A stretch of 64,000 nt of DNA from Geosiphon pyriformis (GCA_016748015.1 JAAOMT010000097.1:124001-188000), one strand, 5' to 3'; numbered from the stretch's first letter, positions 25,931-38,780 are shown. Translations and numbers: made by a program. Notes: a model not told the origin generated them from the letters alone.

Positions 25931-26892
25931 TGCCGCAAAGTCTTTTCTCCTGCTAACCAACTCTTTATGTAATATTTGCTGACATGATTGTTCGTTAAAT
26001 AGGTAAAAGATCAATTTGGTATGATCACATGGAATAATGCATTGTATGGTTTAGATTTACCATTTACAAACAATGCATGTCAAAAATAAATTAAAAACTT
26101 GTTTTGGGCCGGCGAAAGATGGATTGACATGAGGGGTTGGTCACAATGAAATTTAACGTTGGAAATTAGAAGTATGTTGAATCATTGCTTGGTTCATTGT
26201 GGTCAATTCCTTGGGGTTAGTTGGTTGGTTGATTGATTGATTAATTTCAATCAATTAATTTCAACCCTTTCCTAGAAAAATTTTAGCCTTCTCTCCTTTT
26301 CTTTAAAATTCAAAAAGTCTAAAATAAAAATGATATTCAATATAAAACTTATGCTAATTATTATTAAATATAGCTCTTAGATATTCAAATGTCTAAAATT
26401 TTAAATATGAAAATTTAAATAAAAAATGGTTTAAAATTAGGATTTTTTTTAAATCCAATGAATAAATTTTGCCTTTCAGTAAAATCTCTTGTTATCACTC
26501 ATTTTTTCTAACTTTTGTCTGAAACCGTTCTTTCATTAAAAGAGGCTGTTTCTGGCTTCATTTCATCTTTTTCTTTTTCTTGAGTTGAGTAATTAGATGA
26601 GACTTAAGATATTTAAAGTTTAAATTAATTTTTAACTTTTTAGTTTTCGATCGTTTCTAATCATTTTCGTTTAAAAAAAAATTTTCAACATCAGGTAACA
26701 TATTATTACCAAAGGAAACTTTGGGAAATATTTGAGACAAGAACTGAAAATATATATTCTTAGGATATTGTTTGGAAGTTTTTTGATCACAATTTATAAT
26801 AAATAACGGATGATGAGAACTTTCAAAGTAATCATTGTGCTTATTGTACAGTTCCAACTTACTTAATTTTTAAACCAAATAAAAAATTCTAA
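25931..26892. other. Spacer upstream of lipase homologue
   Basis: The 5' flank of the minus-strand lipase gene. A GATT-rich imperfect inverted repeat lies at about 26222-26270. I see no gene here. Confidence 0.4.
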
Positions 26893-27760
26893 TTATTACT
26901 TTGTCACCCTCTATTTGACTCTAATACTGCTTCAATCCTCCTTGGCATTGAGGTAATAACTTCTTCGAGAACATAGGTATCAAATTTCTCTCATTCCTCC
27001 TTTAGGGCAATTTAAAGACTTCATATTTTTGGATATTATCCTTCAACACCTTTAATTGCTTTCTGAAATGGAGACAAATTGGGTTTTAAGATTTCAAGGT
27101 AAGTACTTACATTTATTTTTTTACCATTTCTTTGGTATTTATCACAAAATACTAATGGTCCTTTTAATCCTCCCGCGAAACACCTTTAAACTATTATGAA
27201 TTTTAGTCCACTTTTGAAAGTAAGGATTAAGCAATTAGCATTAAATTTTTTTTCCAGTGTGCCGCCAAACTCTTGACCATCGCGATTGGTTCCTAATTTA
27301 CATACCCGTCTCATTAAAGAAGATAACTTTTGCCCAATTATATTTTTTTTTTCCTAAAACGAGTATAAGTATGTGTTTCTGAGATATAAGATTTTTTAGC
27401 TGCTATATGTGACTGAAATCCGGAGTTATAGAGTACATTTGGGGGTAGTTGACATACCGCATTTTAGACCTAAATTATTGACAATTTCATTATGGTGGAT
27501 GTCGTTTTTCTTTGGCTTTACACACTAGAAAATCTTTTTCATGGTTAGTAAGAATTTGTGGTCTTCCAAAATGTGATAAGTTTTTACTTTTTCCTGTTCT
27601 TTTGATACTTGTCAATAAAGCGCCGTATTGTTGTGCAATCACATCCAAGCATTTTTGCAATTTTTGCGAGATTTATGGTTTTCATGTATGCAAGAATCTT
27701 CCCTTTGTCCATTTTTCTTTCCAGATTGAGAGAATAATAATTATCGATATTTTTCACTGC
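26893..27760 (-). pseudogene. Tc1/mariner transposase fossil
   Basis: Broken transposase pieces run in order on the minus strand. An N-terminal helix-turn-helix lies near 27600-27690 (INLAKIAKMLGCD, TTIRRFIDKY). A second HTH with the GRPQILTN motif sits near 27510-27575. The catalytic core lies near 27250-27330 (KVIFFNETG, where family members have a DE-type aspartate region, then GTNRDGQEFGG in another frame). The C-terminal SMPRRIEAVLESNRG lies near 26905-26960, a very characteristic Tc1 ending. Stops and frameshifts separate them. I could not define terminal inverted repeats. Confidence 0.75.
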
Positions 27761-29532
27761 AAAAAAAAAAAGCTAAAGTTCTTGAACTCCAAATAAAGCG
27801 AGTAAAAAGTTCATTTAGGGTAAATTCTATTATTATAGGCATTTTCTTGTATTGAGTTATGCTCCACAATGCATTAAATGTTGATACCACCAAAAATTCC
27901 CCGTCTATAAACTCGAATGAGTGGCTCAAAATGTCGTCAAATATTTTTCTTAAGAATTCATTATCTACCTTTTTTTACTCTTCCCAAATTCCTGCAGAAA
28001 TCCAAAGAAAAACAGTGTATCGATAATTTACTTACAAATATTTATAAAAGTTTTTTAAAAAACCCTTTTTTTTTTTTACCCAACAATATTATAATGTTGG
28101 AGAGTCGTAAAAAGTAGAAATTTTGATATCTTGATTTTTTTTTTTAAAGGAGATTACACATGCAATTTGATATCTTGATTTTTTTAAAGGTGGTTACCCA
28201 TGCAAATCGAGAAAAAAAAAAGAAAAAGAGAATCAACATAAATTTTCTTCCAAAAATATATTCTAAAGTGTATTATGATTTTAATAAAAAAATAAATTGA
28301 ATTTATCTTTCTTTGAATTCAAAATTTTAATGCATATGATGGCTAAACCTTATCATCAGATTGAACTTATAATTGTAATTTTTGATTAAAATTTATATAA
28401 AGAAATACAACCGCCCGTTAAAAAGATCCGTATTCTAAACGCAATACAGAAACTTTCAAGTTCCGTACTTGGGGTATACAGTATATACTTAAATCCCTAA
28501 TCGGTAGGATTGGAAAAAAATCCTATGATTAGACCACTTATTTATTGTCTTAAATGTTTTTTTACCCAAGAAAATCTTATAAATCCTTGCATAATTTATC
28601 GAAAATACTTTTAATCCCTTTAGAATTATGATTAATTAGGGAAATACGACTGAATCATAATCTATAATGTATCTCAATCAATCCCTTACATTTTCCATCT
28701 GCTAAGGGATCATAATGCATAATACGCATGATAATGAATCCTTGCTCAGACAGTTGATTGAAAATTTGATAAAGAAAGGCCCTATTTCGAAACTTATTTC
28801 CTCTTCACAAACTCCCCTTTTTAAATTCTAAAGTTAATTGGTTCTTCTTGTTTGTTCAATTTTTAATAAAACCCTTGCCCCAGTAAAAATATTCTATTTT
28901 TGTAAAAAAAGGGAAAGCAAAAAACGTGAGAAATAAAAAAATATATAACCTGTTTATTTCATTATTAGGTTTATTATTATTAAATTTAGGTACCATTATG
29001 CCCACGTTAGACTGTCACGTTCCGGATCCTACAGATTGCTTGAATCTCTTTTCGTCTAGGGTTTTAATTCGCATGCTTCGGAAGAACTTCCTGTCAATTG
29101 TGTTTTTTTTTAAACCTTGATTCATTTACCGTGGTACTAATGACGATTATGATAAGTCTTGGATGACACTACCAAGAAAGGAAAATAACCTACCGAGAAA
29201 ACAAAAGAGCTGCAGCAGTTTCAAAAACAAAAAGAAATGCATGCATCATGCAGTAGGATGCAGATTAACAACACTTGCACCAATTTTGAAGTAGAATGAA
29301 TAAAGTTTTGATTAGTTAAGAAGAAGAAGACTGAACTTAAGAAGTCCAGTTGCTTCCCAGCATTGATGAAATCATTATTTAAGCAGGATCATTGAAAACT
29401 TTCCCATCAACCTTTCCTTCCCATCTTTTTTAATCTCTTTATAATTTCGTCTTGACTCTTTTAAGAGAAAAGAACAATATTAAATACACGCACGCGTTAA
29501 TTTCCTTTATTACTGATATCAATTTAAAAATA
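27761..29532. other. Spacer upstream of MATA-HMG gene
   Basis: No convincing gene. An imperfect tandem duplication of about 43 bp lies at 28121-28206. A less AT-rich stretch at 28410-28760 could be a non-autonomous element, but I saw no clear terminal repeats. A pyrimidine-rich stretch at 29400-29450 precedes the MATA-HMG start and may be its promoter or 5' UTR. Confidence 0.45.
28121..28206. repeat. Imperfect tandem duplication, two units
   Basis: Unit 1 is 28121-28164 and unit 2 is 28165-28206. Both contain TTTGATATCTTGATTTTTT, a T run of different length, AAAGG and a conserved TTAC...CATGCAA end. Confidence 0.7.
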
Positions 29533-30861
29533 ATGCCAAAAATCAAATCTGAAAAAAGGGAATTCAATAATTTCGTTTCTATGCCATTGGTATTTCTTCA
29601 ACCGGCTCCAATCCCGGCGGTAGATCCAACTTCATCCATGATCTCGACTAGAAATAATGACTTAAACTCATCAACCGCAGCGCTAACTGATTCAAATGGT
29701 GTTTTCATTCATCAACAAGACCGTCTAAGCTCAGAAGATATAATGCTACTTCAGGATCCACCTTACAAACTTACCCTCCCGATTAACGAATTATTGGCAC
29801 CCGCTAAAAGAACGCGTAAAATCAACAAGAAATTGGCACAAACTGGAGGCCTGACCGAGGAAGATGAGAAACCACCTCGACCACAAAATGGTTGGGTAAT
29901 CTTTCGTAAAGATTATGAGGCAAAATTACGTGAATTGAATCCGGAAGAGACTTACAAAATTCAAGATATCTCTAAAACAGCTGGTCCTGTTTGGAGAGAT
30001 CAATCCGAAAAAGTTAAAAAATATTTCGAGGTGTTACAACGCGTCGCTCTAGAAAAACACAAGGCAATGTATCCAAATTACAAATATATGCCGAAAAAGA
30101 AGGATCAATCAGCCAACACAACATCCGTGACAGCACCAAAAAATGAAAAGAATTGGGTTTTTCGTGAAATGGCAAATCGTCAACCACCATATCTTTATGA
30201 ACACACAAGTGGTGAAGAATGTCGAATGCAAATCAATCCGGATACACCAACACCTTCATCTTTGGTAAATTCACCACGCGAATATTCTTCATCTGGAACT
30301 TTTTCTCCGACACCACCAAACTCCCCGGCTGAAGATCCATTTGATATTTATAACGCGTCAAATAATTGTCATGCTCCCTCGTTTTACTTTGAAGACTACC
30401 ATTATGCTACCTCTGCCAACACTAGTATCCCGACATCAAATCAATCAACCGCTTCTGTTAGCTGTACACCATCACCTAACTATTATTCAGCAATACCTTC
30501 GACAAACATATTTCCTCCCATTTCGAATTTGTTGCCTTCTTATTTAAATAATCAAAATACCACGGTTCCTTCTTCATTTGATTCTTCATTCAATTCCGGG
30601 ATCAATGAAAAATTTACAGATTGTTCGCTCAGCATACTTGCCAATGGCCTTGGAATTAACTTGAATCCGATGAGTTCGACATCTTTATTTCAAGGTTCTA
30701 CCATGACAACACTTTCTGGCGACTCGAACACACAATGTTTTGACGCTACCTCGCCATCGAATTCCTTCAAATTGGAGGAAATTCCATTGGATCGGTACGA
30801 CTTTTCAAGTGTCTCTCAACAATTCAATGAGGTTAATTTCACTGCCACTACCACCACTACC

Positions 30862-30892
<31 letters not shown>

Positions 30893-31611
30893 TAAATTCC
30901 AACAATGGAAACACTACGATCTTTGATAATGGTAACAATCATCAAGAAAATTTCACACCCAATATGGTTAATGTCGATGGAATGGCCCTTAATTACCAAT
31001 CTGGGAAAAACTATAACGAAACTTTGGAAACATTTGGAGGTGATATCTCTATGCTTTTCAACCAACAATCGAGTGGGAATTTCAATTTCTCCAACTCCGA
31101 ACCTTATAAGGGGAATAAATTTACAGATAATTTCAGTAGCATAAAGCTTTCAGATGATTTTGTATTTCAAGAAGATTTCACGGATGGCGATTGCATTGGG
31201 GTTGATGGGATGAATTCAAACGACCTCTTTTGTCATCTTCAACAACAGCCCCTTGATTTGAATCTTCATCAGGAATCACCAAAGATTGAATCTGGCAGAA
31301 TAGCTAGTACATTTAGTCCTGAAAATGTGACAATTCCGAGCCCAACTAAACTTGAATTTCCATTCGCAACTATTGTGACCGTGACCACCACAACTACAAA
31401 TGCTTCATTTACTGTTAAAGATAAACATAAGGAAATTTCATCATGTATACCTGATAGTTGCTCGACAACTCCTTTTGTTCCTCCCCATCTTCCCGAATTT
31501 TTAATGAACAATTATGATACAACCTTTGCTGCTGGAAATTTCTCTGGCGTTTCGTTTGAAGAGTTATTTGGTGAAAATTGTGACTTGCCGTCACCACCTT
31601 TTTCTTTCTAA
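29533..31611 (+). CDS. MATA-HMG box transcription factor
   Basis: An intronless gene of 692 codons. The ATG at 29533 (MPKIKSEKRE) is the first ATG in a frame that is open further upstream without one. The HMG box covers about residues 114-185 (RPQNGWVIFRKDYE, IQDISKTAGPVWRDQSEKVKKYFEV, HKAMYPNYKYMPKKK), preceded by basic KRTRKINKK. This is the MATA_HMG type, related to fungal mating-type HMG proteins that bind bent AT-rich DNA in the nucleus. The C-terminal 500 residues are low-complexity, rich in Ser, Thr, Asn and Pro, with a poly-Asn run near 443-453 and a final aromatic/acidic part ending LPSPPFSF, which could activate transcription. Glomeromycotina carry large MATA-HMG families, so mating function cannot be assumed. 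Confidence 0.9.
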
Positions 31612-32424
31612 TAGTTTTTATTATGGTTTTTTTATTGATTAAGAAAGCCAATATATATATATATATATATATCTCTTTTTTTTTTTTTTTATGGAAAATG
31701 AGAAACAATCTAAATTCACCATTAAAAAGCTAGAACAGCATTTTAACTTTTTAGAATTTTAATTATTATGCCCATAAGCTTCTCTCAAGCGTCCACCATT
31801 TCACTGAAATCATTTTCATATTCTCAAACACTTTATCTTGATTTTTACTGAACTTTCCTAACGTTTTCCAATGTCTACATAAAAAACTTTAAATCTAAGC
31901 TATATTTGCATGTCCCCCGGAAATCTAAGATATTTCTCAAACCCACAACTTTTATGGCAAACACGTCTTTTCCATAGACACCTTTGGTTCACTCAACCCA
32001 ATTTACTCAAATATGCCACTAATCATTTCCAAATGATCAAATTCCAGAATTCAAAACCATTTCAAAAAATTACAAAATTACAAATAGAAACAAGCTTCTC
32101 ATTATTTCTCTCTTTCTCATCATAAAAAAAAAAAAAAAAATAGAAATACAAAATATTCAATAAAAATAAAAGCATATTAATAAATATATTAATAAAATAA
32201 AAATGTTCAGTTGGTGAAATTAAAAGATATTGTAACTTTATTGAATCAAATTTTGAATAATTTTTTTTTCAATAACGAAAACTTTGAATATAATTAAAAA
32301 ATCGAGTTTTTGAAATTCAAAACTTGATTTTTTTTTTTTTTTTTGGTGATTTAAGATAGATGATTATAAAAAAATTCAGGTATGTTGATTTATTTTTATA
32401 AAATGGTTTAAATTAATTAATTAA

Positions 32425-32455
<31 letters not shown>

Positions 32456-33272
32456 AAAACCATTATTATCTCCCACACAGATTACAAATATGTTTACAAT
32501 GTAAAAGAAACAAAAAAAAAAAAAAAAACATTGAAACTTCCCAGTTATTTTTTTTTACATACATTACATTCCTGAAATTCGATCTTCTAATTATGATCAA
32601 AGAACGAAAGAAGCAAAACTTTTTAAAATGAAAAAAAGGTAAAATAAAAAAAGTCTTGATCAAAAATAGTAAAATTAAATCCTAATTAAAAAAGAAAGAT
32701 TAGAATTTTTTTTTTTTTACGACTTAAAAATTTTTTTTTGTTGATCTATTTATCTCTTAAATATCTTAATATTTGGTAACTTTTACGTGCCTCTCTCCAA
32801 AGTTTTAGAAATCCAAATTAAATTTGTTCTATATCTTTATATTAAATTGTCCTTCCCCCAGATTTTATCAAGAATTATTTAATTATTTCGCTCAGACTAA
32901 GACGAAGAAAGTAAAAACTAGATGGTTAGAAACATTGGTGTATCTCACTTTTTTTTTCAATCGTCAATATCATTATGTCAATTATTCAAAGATTTTCCCT
33001 AACATTTCCGAGTGATATCAATCGTTTAGCCTTTTTCATTTCAACTTGACCTATTATTTTTAACTCTCATTTTATCAGATTTTTCATTTTTATTGAAAAT
33101 TAAAGAGACAATTCGGTAAATTAAAACTCTTTTTTAATTTGTTTCATGTTCCCATGACTCGGAAATAATTTGATATTCACACTTTTTAACACAAACTTTT
33201 TGGCTGAAATTCTTTTTTTGATTTCTTACCATTTGGGTTTTTTTTTCCAAACTCCATATACTTGTTTCAAAA
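31612..33272. repeat. AT-rich spacer with microsatellites
   Basis: MATA-HMG 3' UTR followed by low-complexity DNA: a (TA)n tract at 31651-31672 and an (AAAT)n tract at 32422-32456, with several A and T runs. I see no gene. Confidence 0.6.
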
Positions 33273-34160
33273 ATGAGACAAGAAAACGAGGGAAATGAAC
33301 AACAACCTTTAATAGTAAATTTGCCCAAAGACATCCCACCTTCACAAGGTTTTATTCAGGCACCGATAGGCTACACCTTTTTGAATTTACAATTTGTGGC
33401 ATATTGGGTGGCCACTGCTGGCTCTTTATTTTTCACCGGTACCATTTGGTATGTGAACTTACAAGGTGAATACAACCATTTCATATGGCATCCAATTTTG
33501 ATGTCAGCTTCAGTGTTTCTTTTAACACAAGGTAAAACGAGAACCTTTTTTTCTTTTTCTTTTGCGTTTTCGTTTTCGTTTTTTTTTTGCCAATCATTTT
33601 TATCTCTAAACTTTTCAAAGGTGTACTTGTACTTCAACAAACGAGCAGACCACGAGAAAAGAAGAGAGGTCTCAACTTTCACCTTGTTCTTCAATATCTC
33701 TCGGTCATAACAGCCTTTATTGGATTTCTGGTAGCATTTTATCATAGGACAATTAATAAAAAACAGCACTGTAAGTATTTCTTCAGTTACTTCTTTTATG
33801 TTGACTAAATTTTCTTGAAGGCTCATCAGAAATAAATCCGAAAAAATAGTCAAGTCAACTCATAGTTTGCTAGGATTAGCAGCATTATGGCTAATATTTA
33901 TGCAAATAATGTTCGGAGTGGCCATAGTCAATATTACAAGACTTTTTGGGGGACTGGTGGAAGCTAAAAAAATGTACAAGTATCATCGCATGACCGGTTA
34001 TCTTTTCCTAATTACGGCTTGGCTAGCTATGATCAGCGGAACGCAAGTGGGTCGAACGAAACGTGAATTTCAATACGAATGGGTTTGGCTCTTGCTCTCT
34101 TGCGTTACCATTTTCGCTCTAGTTCGTCGAGTGGTTATACGAAAAATGGGTTTTTTTTAA
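33273..34160 (+). CDS. Cytochrome b561-family transmembrane electron transporter
   Basis: Three exons (33273-33531, 33621-33770, 33850-34160) whose phases join to 239 residues. Cytochrome b561 proteins move electrons across a membrane, often from ascorbate, to reduce iron or monodehydroascorbate. The four core histidines expected for two b hemes are visible in HPILMSAS, FHLVLQYLS, HSLLGLAALW and YHRMTGYLF. I count about six hydrophobic helices, after a short soluble N-terminus (QENEGNEQQ) and the first helix at FVAYWVATAGSLFFTG. The length and helix pattern fit the family. The actual donor and the membrane it works in cannot be read from the sequence. Confidence 0.88.
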
Positions 34161-35276
34161 TCTGATATCCCACAGTCGATCGAATCAACAAATTACCCAA
34201 TATTCTGGTTTGGATCTGATAAATTTGATTACCCTCATTTATTCCAAAAGTGGTGTTTATGCACGATTTCTTCCTTTCGTAATAGTATTTGACAGGTAAA
34301 TTGTGTATCATTGGATTGGTTTAAAAGAATAACATTTTTTGAGCTTTTGAAAATTTATTAATTTTTAAAATAATTATAATTGCAATTACAATTTTATACT
34401 GTTACTTAATAAAAATTCTTATAATGATAAATATTTTATATACAAATGAAAATAATTGATGCTATTTTTATAAAAAAATATGTTATATTTTTTAACACAT
34501 GTTTTTTTGAAATGAATTCTTTGATTAAATGTAATTTTATTTAAATTAAATCAATCATCTGGAAAATAAAAATGATGAAATTTATTGTTTTTATGAAAAG
34601 ATTGTGTGAACCCATTTGATATCAAGATATTTCCTGGTGAAAATTACTCGGCTGTAAATAATAGACTTGTTAGTTAAATATTGTTACAAAGATTGGGGAG
34701 TTGATATGATTCGGCACTATCAAAAAAGATAAACAAAAAGGCGGGATAAAATTGTGAAAATATTTCGTATTAAAATTATTAGTTTAAAAAGATTTTTTAT
34801 AATGCATAGTGACGTACGCTATCCAAGTGTTTGGAACTTGAAAATTTACCCGTTACTAAAAAAAGTTTAGAAAGTATTTCAATCTCATAGATATCGAAAT
34901 AAAAATATAACTATTTTTAAGTTGCCTTATTTGATTAATAAAAATAATTATGAAAAGGAACATAAAAAAAGTTTTTTTTTTTTTTTAACCAAAATTATTT
35001 CCGTTTTTTACACATGGTGTGAATTATTTTTATATTGAAAATAGAGCATCAGATTTTTTAAATCCATTTATTTGGAGAAACAGAAAATCATATATGTTTA
35101 AAAAAAGAAAAAAAAAAAGATTCTAAATTTTTTCTTAAAATCAAAAAAAAATTTTTATTGTCAAAAATAAATAAAATCTTAAATTTATAATTATGTGAAA
35201 TTTAATTATCATAAAATTATTAATTATTATAAAATTATTAATTATTTTTATTTTTTATTATTAAAAAAATTTAATT

Positions 35277-35312
<36 letters not shown>

Positions 35313-36028
35313 GTTTATATTTATTTCTAAATTGTTATTTATCAAAAATATTTGAAATAATAATACATATTAACTATAAAAATTGTTTTTATTAAAAATT
35401 ATTTTTATTGTTATATCAAAAATATTATTCATTTGATTTTTTTTATAAAAAATAAATTCTTATTTTTAATATATACATAAACATAATAATTTTAATAATT
35501 TTATTTTTAAACTACATTTTTTTATTTTTTTTTTATTTTTGATTATAAAAATAATTTTTAATTTTTTAATTTTTTAATTTTAAAAATTTTTATATGATAT
35601 ATTTATTAGTTTCTTGATAAGTGTAAAATCGTATTATGTAAAAAAAAAATTTAAATAAATAAATAAATGTTAATTTATTTTTCATCATATTATTTTATAT
35701 AAAATTTTTTAGTTTTTATATATAGAAAACTTTATAACTTATGTTTACTTTTTAATTTTATTCAAAAAAAAAATCAAATACATTATTACAAAACTACGCC
35801 TAAAAAATCAATAATGCATGTGCCCATTACTTCTAATATGGCTAATCCATAATAATCATTATTAATTAGTAACATTTATATATAAAATGATCAACCTGAA
35901 CTGGTACCATTATCAGTATCACGCTAATTAGTAAAACGCGATCGCTCAAGTTTTTCTCACGGTTGCCTTCCATTCTAGTATCCCGATTTTTGAGCCTTTT
36001 TTCCTATTAAACTCTTCTATCGAACAGA
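34161..36028. repeat. AT-rich spacer with a (TA)n tract
   Basis: Very AT-rich. A (TA)n microsatellite lies at 35279-35309. No coding sequence seen. The last 150 bp, less AT-rich, probably hold the promoter of the next gene. Confidence 0.6.
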
Positions 36029-36802
36029 ATGCCTTCTCTCCCTTTCACTACACTCACCGTCATGACCACAATTACCACCGTGCCTTGGCACTTGACCCTC
36101 TTAATTACAATAATTGATTTTCCGATTGTAATAGGATACTTTTTTATGGTAGCAAATATACTCTTTGATACACTGACCCGTCCTACCTCTTTCCCCACTA
36201 GCACTAGACCTTTAAACGGACCAACTTCTACAACCCCACTTCTTTCTCCTCCTTCCACGAGTGCTGATTTATCTTATATCGAGTCCAACAGTTTTCGAAT
36301 ACTTGTTATAGGCTGGTGTTTAGCTTTCTTAGCTCCTCTGCTTGGATATATAGATTTCGCACAATTACCATGGGATATTAGAGGTTTCTTGGGATGGTCT
36401 GGGATATTTGTAATATTAATAGGACTTTCTTTTTGCGTCTACTCTAAAAAAGCTAAAGCACGGTTCACACGAACCGGAGTGTTGACGAATGATGAGTTAA
36501 TAGTAACTCAAGGTGCGTATAAGTCGTAAAGATGATGACGAAATGATAGAAAAAATAATATCCAATTCTTCTTTGGGATTCTAGGCCCTTACCGGCCTGG
36601 CTACCTGGGCCAGATGCTAGCGTGGACAGGATTCGCAATAAGTTCTGGTAACTTGATAGTAATCTCAGCGATAGTTATGATCATATGGATTGTGTACTGG
36701 TATCGGATGCATGCGGAAGAAACATTGTTAATGCACAGTTTCGGTGAAGATTATCTTGAATATCGGCGAACCGTTAAAAAATTAATCCCTTATATTTGCT
36801 AG
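36029..36802 (+). CDS. Integral membrane methyltransferase-like protein (ICMT/PEMT superfamily)
   Basis: Two exons, 36029-36512 and 36585-36802, give 233 residues. There are about five hydrophobic helices, the first after MPSLPFTT and the last at LIVISAIVMIIWIVYWY. A Ser/Thr/Pro-rich loop (RPTSFPTSTRPLNGPTS) separates helices one and two from the rest. The C-terminal signature AEETLLMHSFGEDYLEYRRTVKKLIPY is the classic end of isoprenylcysteine methyltransferase and phospholipid methyltransferase relatives, which use S-adenosylmethionine in the ER membrane. The preceding signature, usually RHPxYxG, reads GPYRPGYLG here and lacks the histidine. The substrate cannot be told. Confidence 0.75.
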
Positions 36803-37140
36803 AATTGCCGCCGGGCATTTATTGCAAGATGACATATGGACATCGCAATTTCCTATATAGAGTAATTGGCTAGATGACCCAAATATAATTATAATAACTT
36901 AATATCTTCTCTTAATATTTTCTCGTTTTTACGTTTGTACCAGCACATAGAATAGAAACAGATGTTGATTCTTCAATACATTTGATAGCTGATATGTAGG
37001 CCACCTTTTTCAACAGTCTAGGATTAATAATTGTTTCCTCCTATCACTTTTTTAATATAGTATCTTTCAGAGAAGCCATTTGATGTATAATAGATTGCAA
37101 ATGTCATTTCTACCTAAGGATTAAGCTATCTGTAATAAAT
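36803..37140. terminator. Shared 3' intergenic region
   Basis: Convergent genes end on both sides: the methyltransferase-like gene from the left and RAE1 from the right. The 338 bp must hold both 3' UTRs; no further structure is evident. Confidence 0.4.
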
Positions 37141-38780
37141 CTATCTTTTTTTAGCAGGTCGCGGTTTGACATCTTCCTCTTTTACAGAGTGCAAATATAC
37201 AGCATCCTTGGTTTGCTGTGTTTGATATGTTGGTTGTTGATATCCCTGTTTGAAGAACATTGGTTCAATAGCTTGATTTGAAGTTAAGTATTTAGAATAA
37301 ACTTTATCAAATATAAACCGACTCACCTTACTCCAATCGTAACCAGCACCATAGGCAAAGATGGTACCGTTACGATTAAATGTCGTGGCGACAATAGGTA
37401 CGTTGATTGTGCTAAATCCTTTAAGTCGTTGTTTAGAATCTTTATCCCAAAAATTAAAGGTTCCATCACTACCAGCTGTTGAAAAAGTGCCGTGTAATGG
37501 ATGAAAAGATATGGCATTTACGGCGTATACGTTCACATTATTTTCACGATGACATTTAAACGAAAAGCTTGCACTAGTATGTAAAATAGTAGTAAGTTAT
37601 GATTTGTTTGAACTATATATTATAATATAATAAATTCCTTTGGATTCTTACGTGCTTTCCTTTTCATCAAGATATTGTATCCCAACTCTCCCTTCAATGC
37701 TACCTATGGCATAGCCTGTTCCATTGATGAAACAAGCCACCGTACGGGTTTGCCATTTTAAAGGACTTTGTGCAGTCTGTTTTTCCGGAAATAGATTATA
37801 TTAAGAGTATATCATGAAAAGATCGTATAAATATATATATTCTACTAAGAGATTGACAAACCTTATATACTTGAGAGGGATTTAACATGTTATAAACGAC
37901 AACGTGTCTTTCTGCGGTAGCAACTACCATTAATGGAAATACCAAATCCATAGCATAGCATCTCTCTGGAAGATTAACACTCAATACGGGTGTTGACATC
38001 CGCATATCCCAATACTCGACATTTGTCGTAAAATAAAAGTTAGATAAATAAAAAAAATCATATCATACCTGAAAAAAAACTTTAAATTTACCTTTACAGT
38101 CTTATCCCAGCTTCCCGTTGCAACAACTGGGGATGTTCCACTGTCTACCCACTTAATACACTTTATAGGAGCATCATGTTGAGCTATTTGTGCTGCAGTT
38201 CCTGTGGTTACGTCAAACATTCGACCAGCCTTGTCTGCACCACCCGACAATATTTTAGTGCCATCCTTCCGAGAAAAAACATTTGGTTTATGCCTTAAGA
38301 AAACTTGAGGAAGTGGTATTTTTCCAGAAAGAGCAAAATTAAATCGGACTCAATACTTTGCTCCATGTGCAACACAAAGCCGGGGCCTCATGGGGGTACA
38401 AAGCCTTGCCAAGAGCTGAGCCTGTGGTCGAGTTCACCTCGTAAATTCTAACCTGGAGAAACAGACAGTTGGAGTTTCAGAATTATTAATTTTATACATC
38501 GAATCTATGAATTGATGAAACAAATATTTTTTCCCTTTCCTGATTGTCCCAAGAGGACACTGCCAAATAATCAGCAACAGGTGAAAATGCTAACTGCGAG
38601 ATCCCGTCAGTTGGCGGATTTGGCAACTGGTCCAATGTGAAATATCAGTAAGCTTATAAAAAGTAACAGACAGGAAAAAAATGCAAAAAAAAAATTAGGC
38701 CTACCACATAATCTTTAGGAGCTTCCGTGTTGCTAACAATATTAGGTCTGTTGAACGCCAGTTTGTTAAGTTTCTTTTTG
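37141..38780 (-). CDS. RAE1: mRNA export factor Rae1/Gle2 (WD40)
   Basis: A nuclear-pore-associated WD40 beta-propeller that works with Nup98-type nucleoporins in mRNA export. On the minus strand I read: [13 protein letters not shown] and LAVSSWDNQ (blade 1), VRIYEV, then [81 protein letters not shown], the FKCHR segment, [27 protein letters not shown] and GYDWSK. The tail [14 protein letters not shown] ends at the TAG at 37141-37143. All are Rae1 hallmarks. About seven introns. The first coding exon lies beyond about 38760 and I could not fix its ATG, so the 5' end is approximate. Confidence 0.88.

Noticed and set aside
28926-29120. Open frame reading NLFISLLGLLLLNLG, signal-peptide-like
   Set aside because: It starts at GTG, the only internal ATG comes after the hydrophobic part, and nothing joins downstream; likely a chance frame in the upstream region of MATA-HMG.
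29452-29532. 27 extra N-terminal codons for the MATA-HMG protein
   Set aside because: The first codon is TTG; the first ATG is at 29533, so the extension is a frame artefact.
33371-33853. Minus-strand frame of 160 codons
   Set aside because: Antisense to the cytochrome b561 exons and their introns.
35195-35395. Frame rich in Ile/Tyr over the (TA)n tract
   Set aside because: Translation of a microsatellite; no coding signal.
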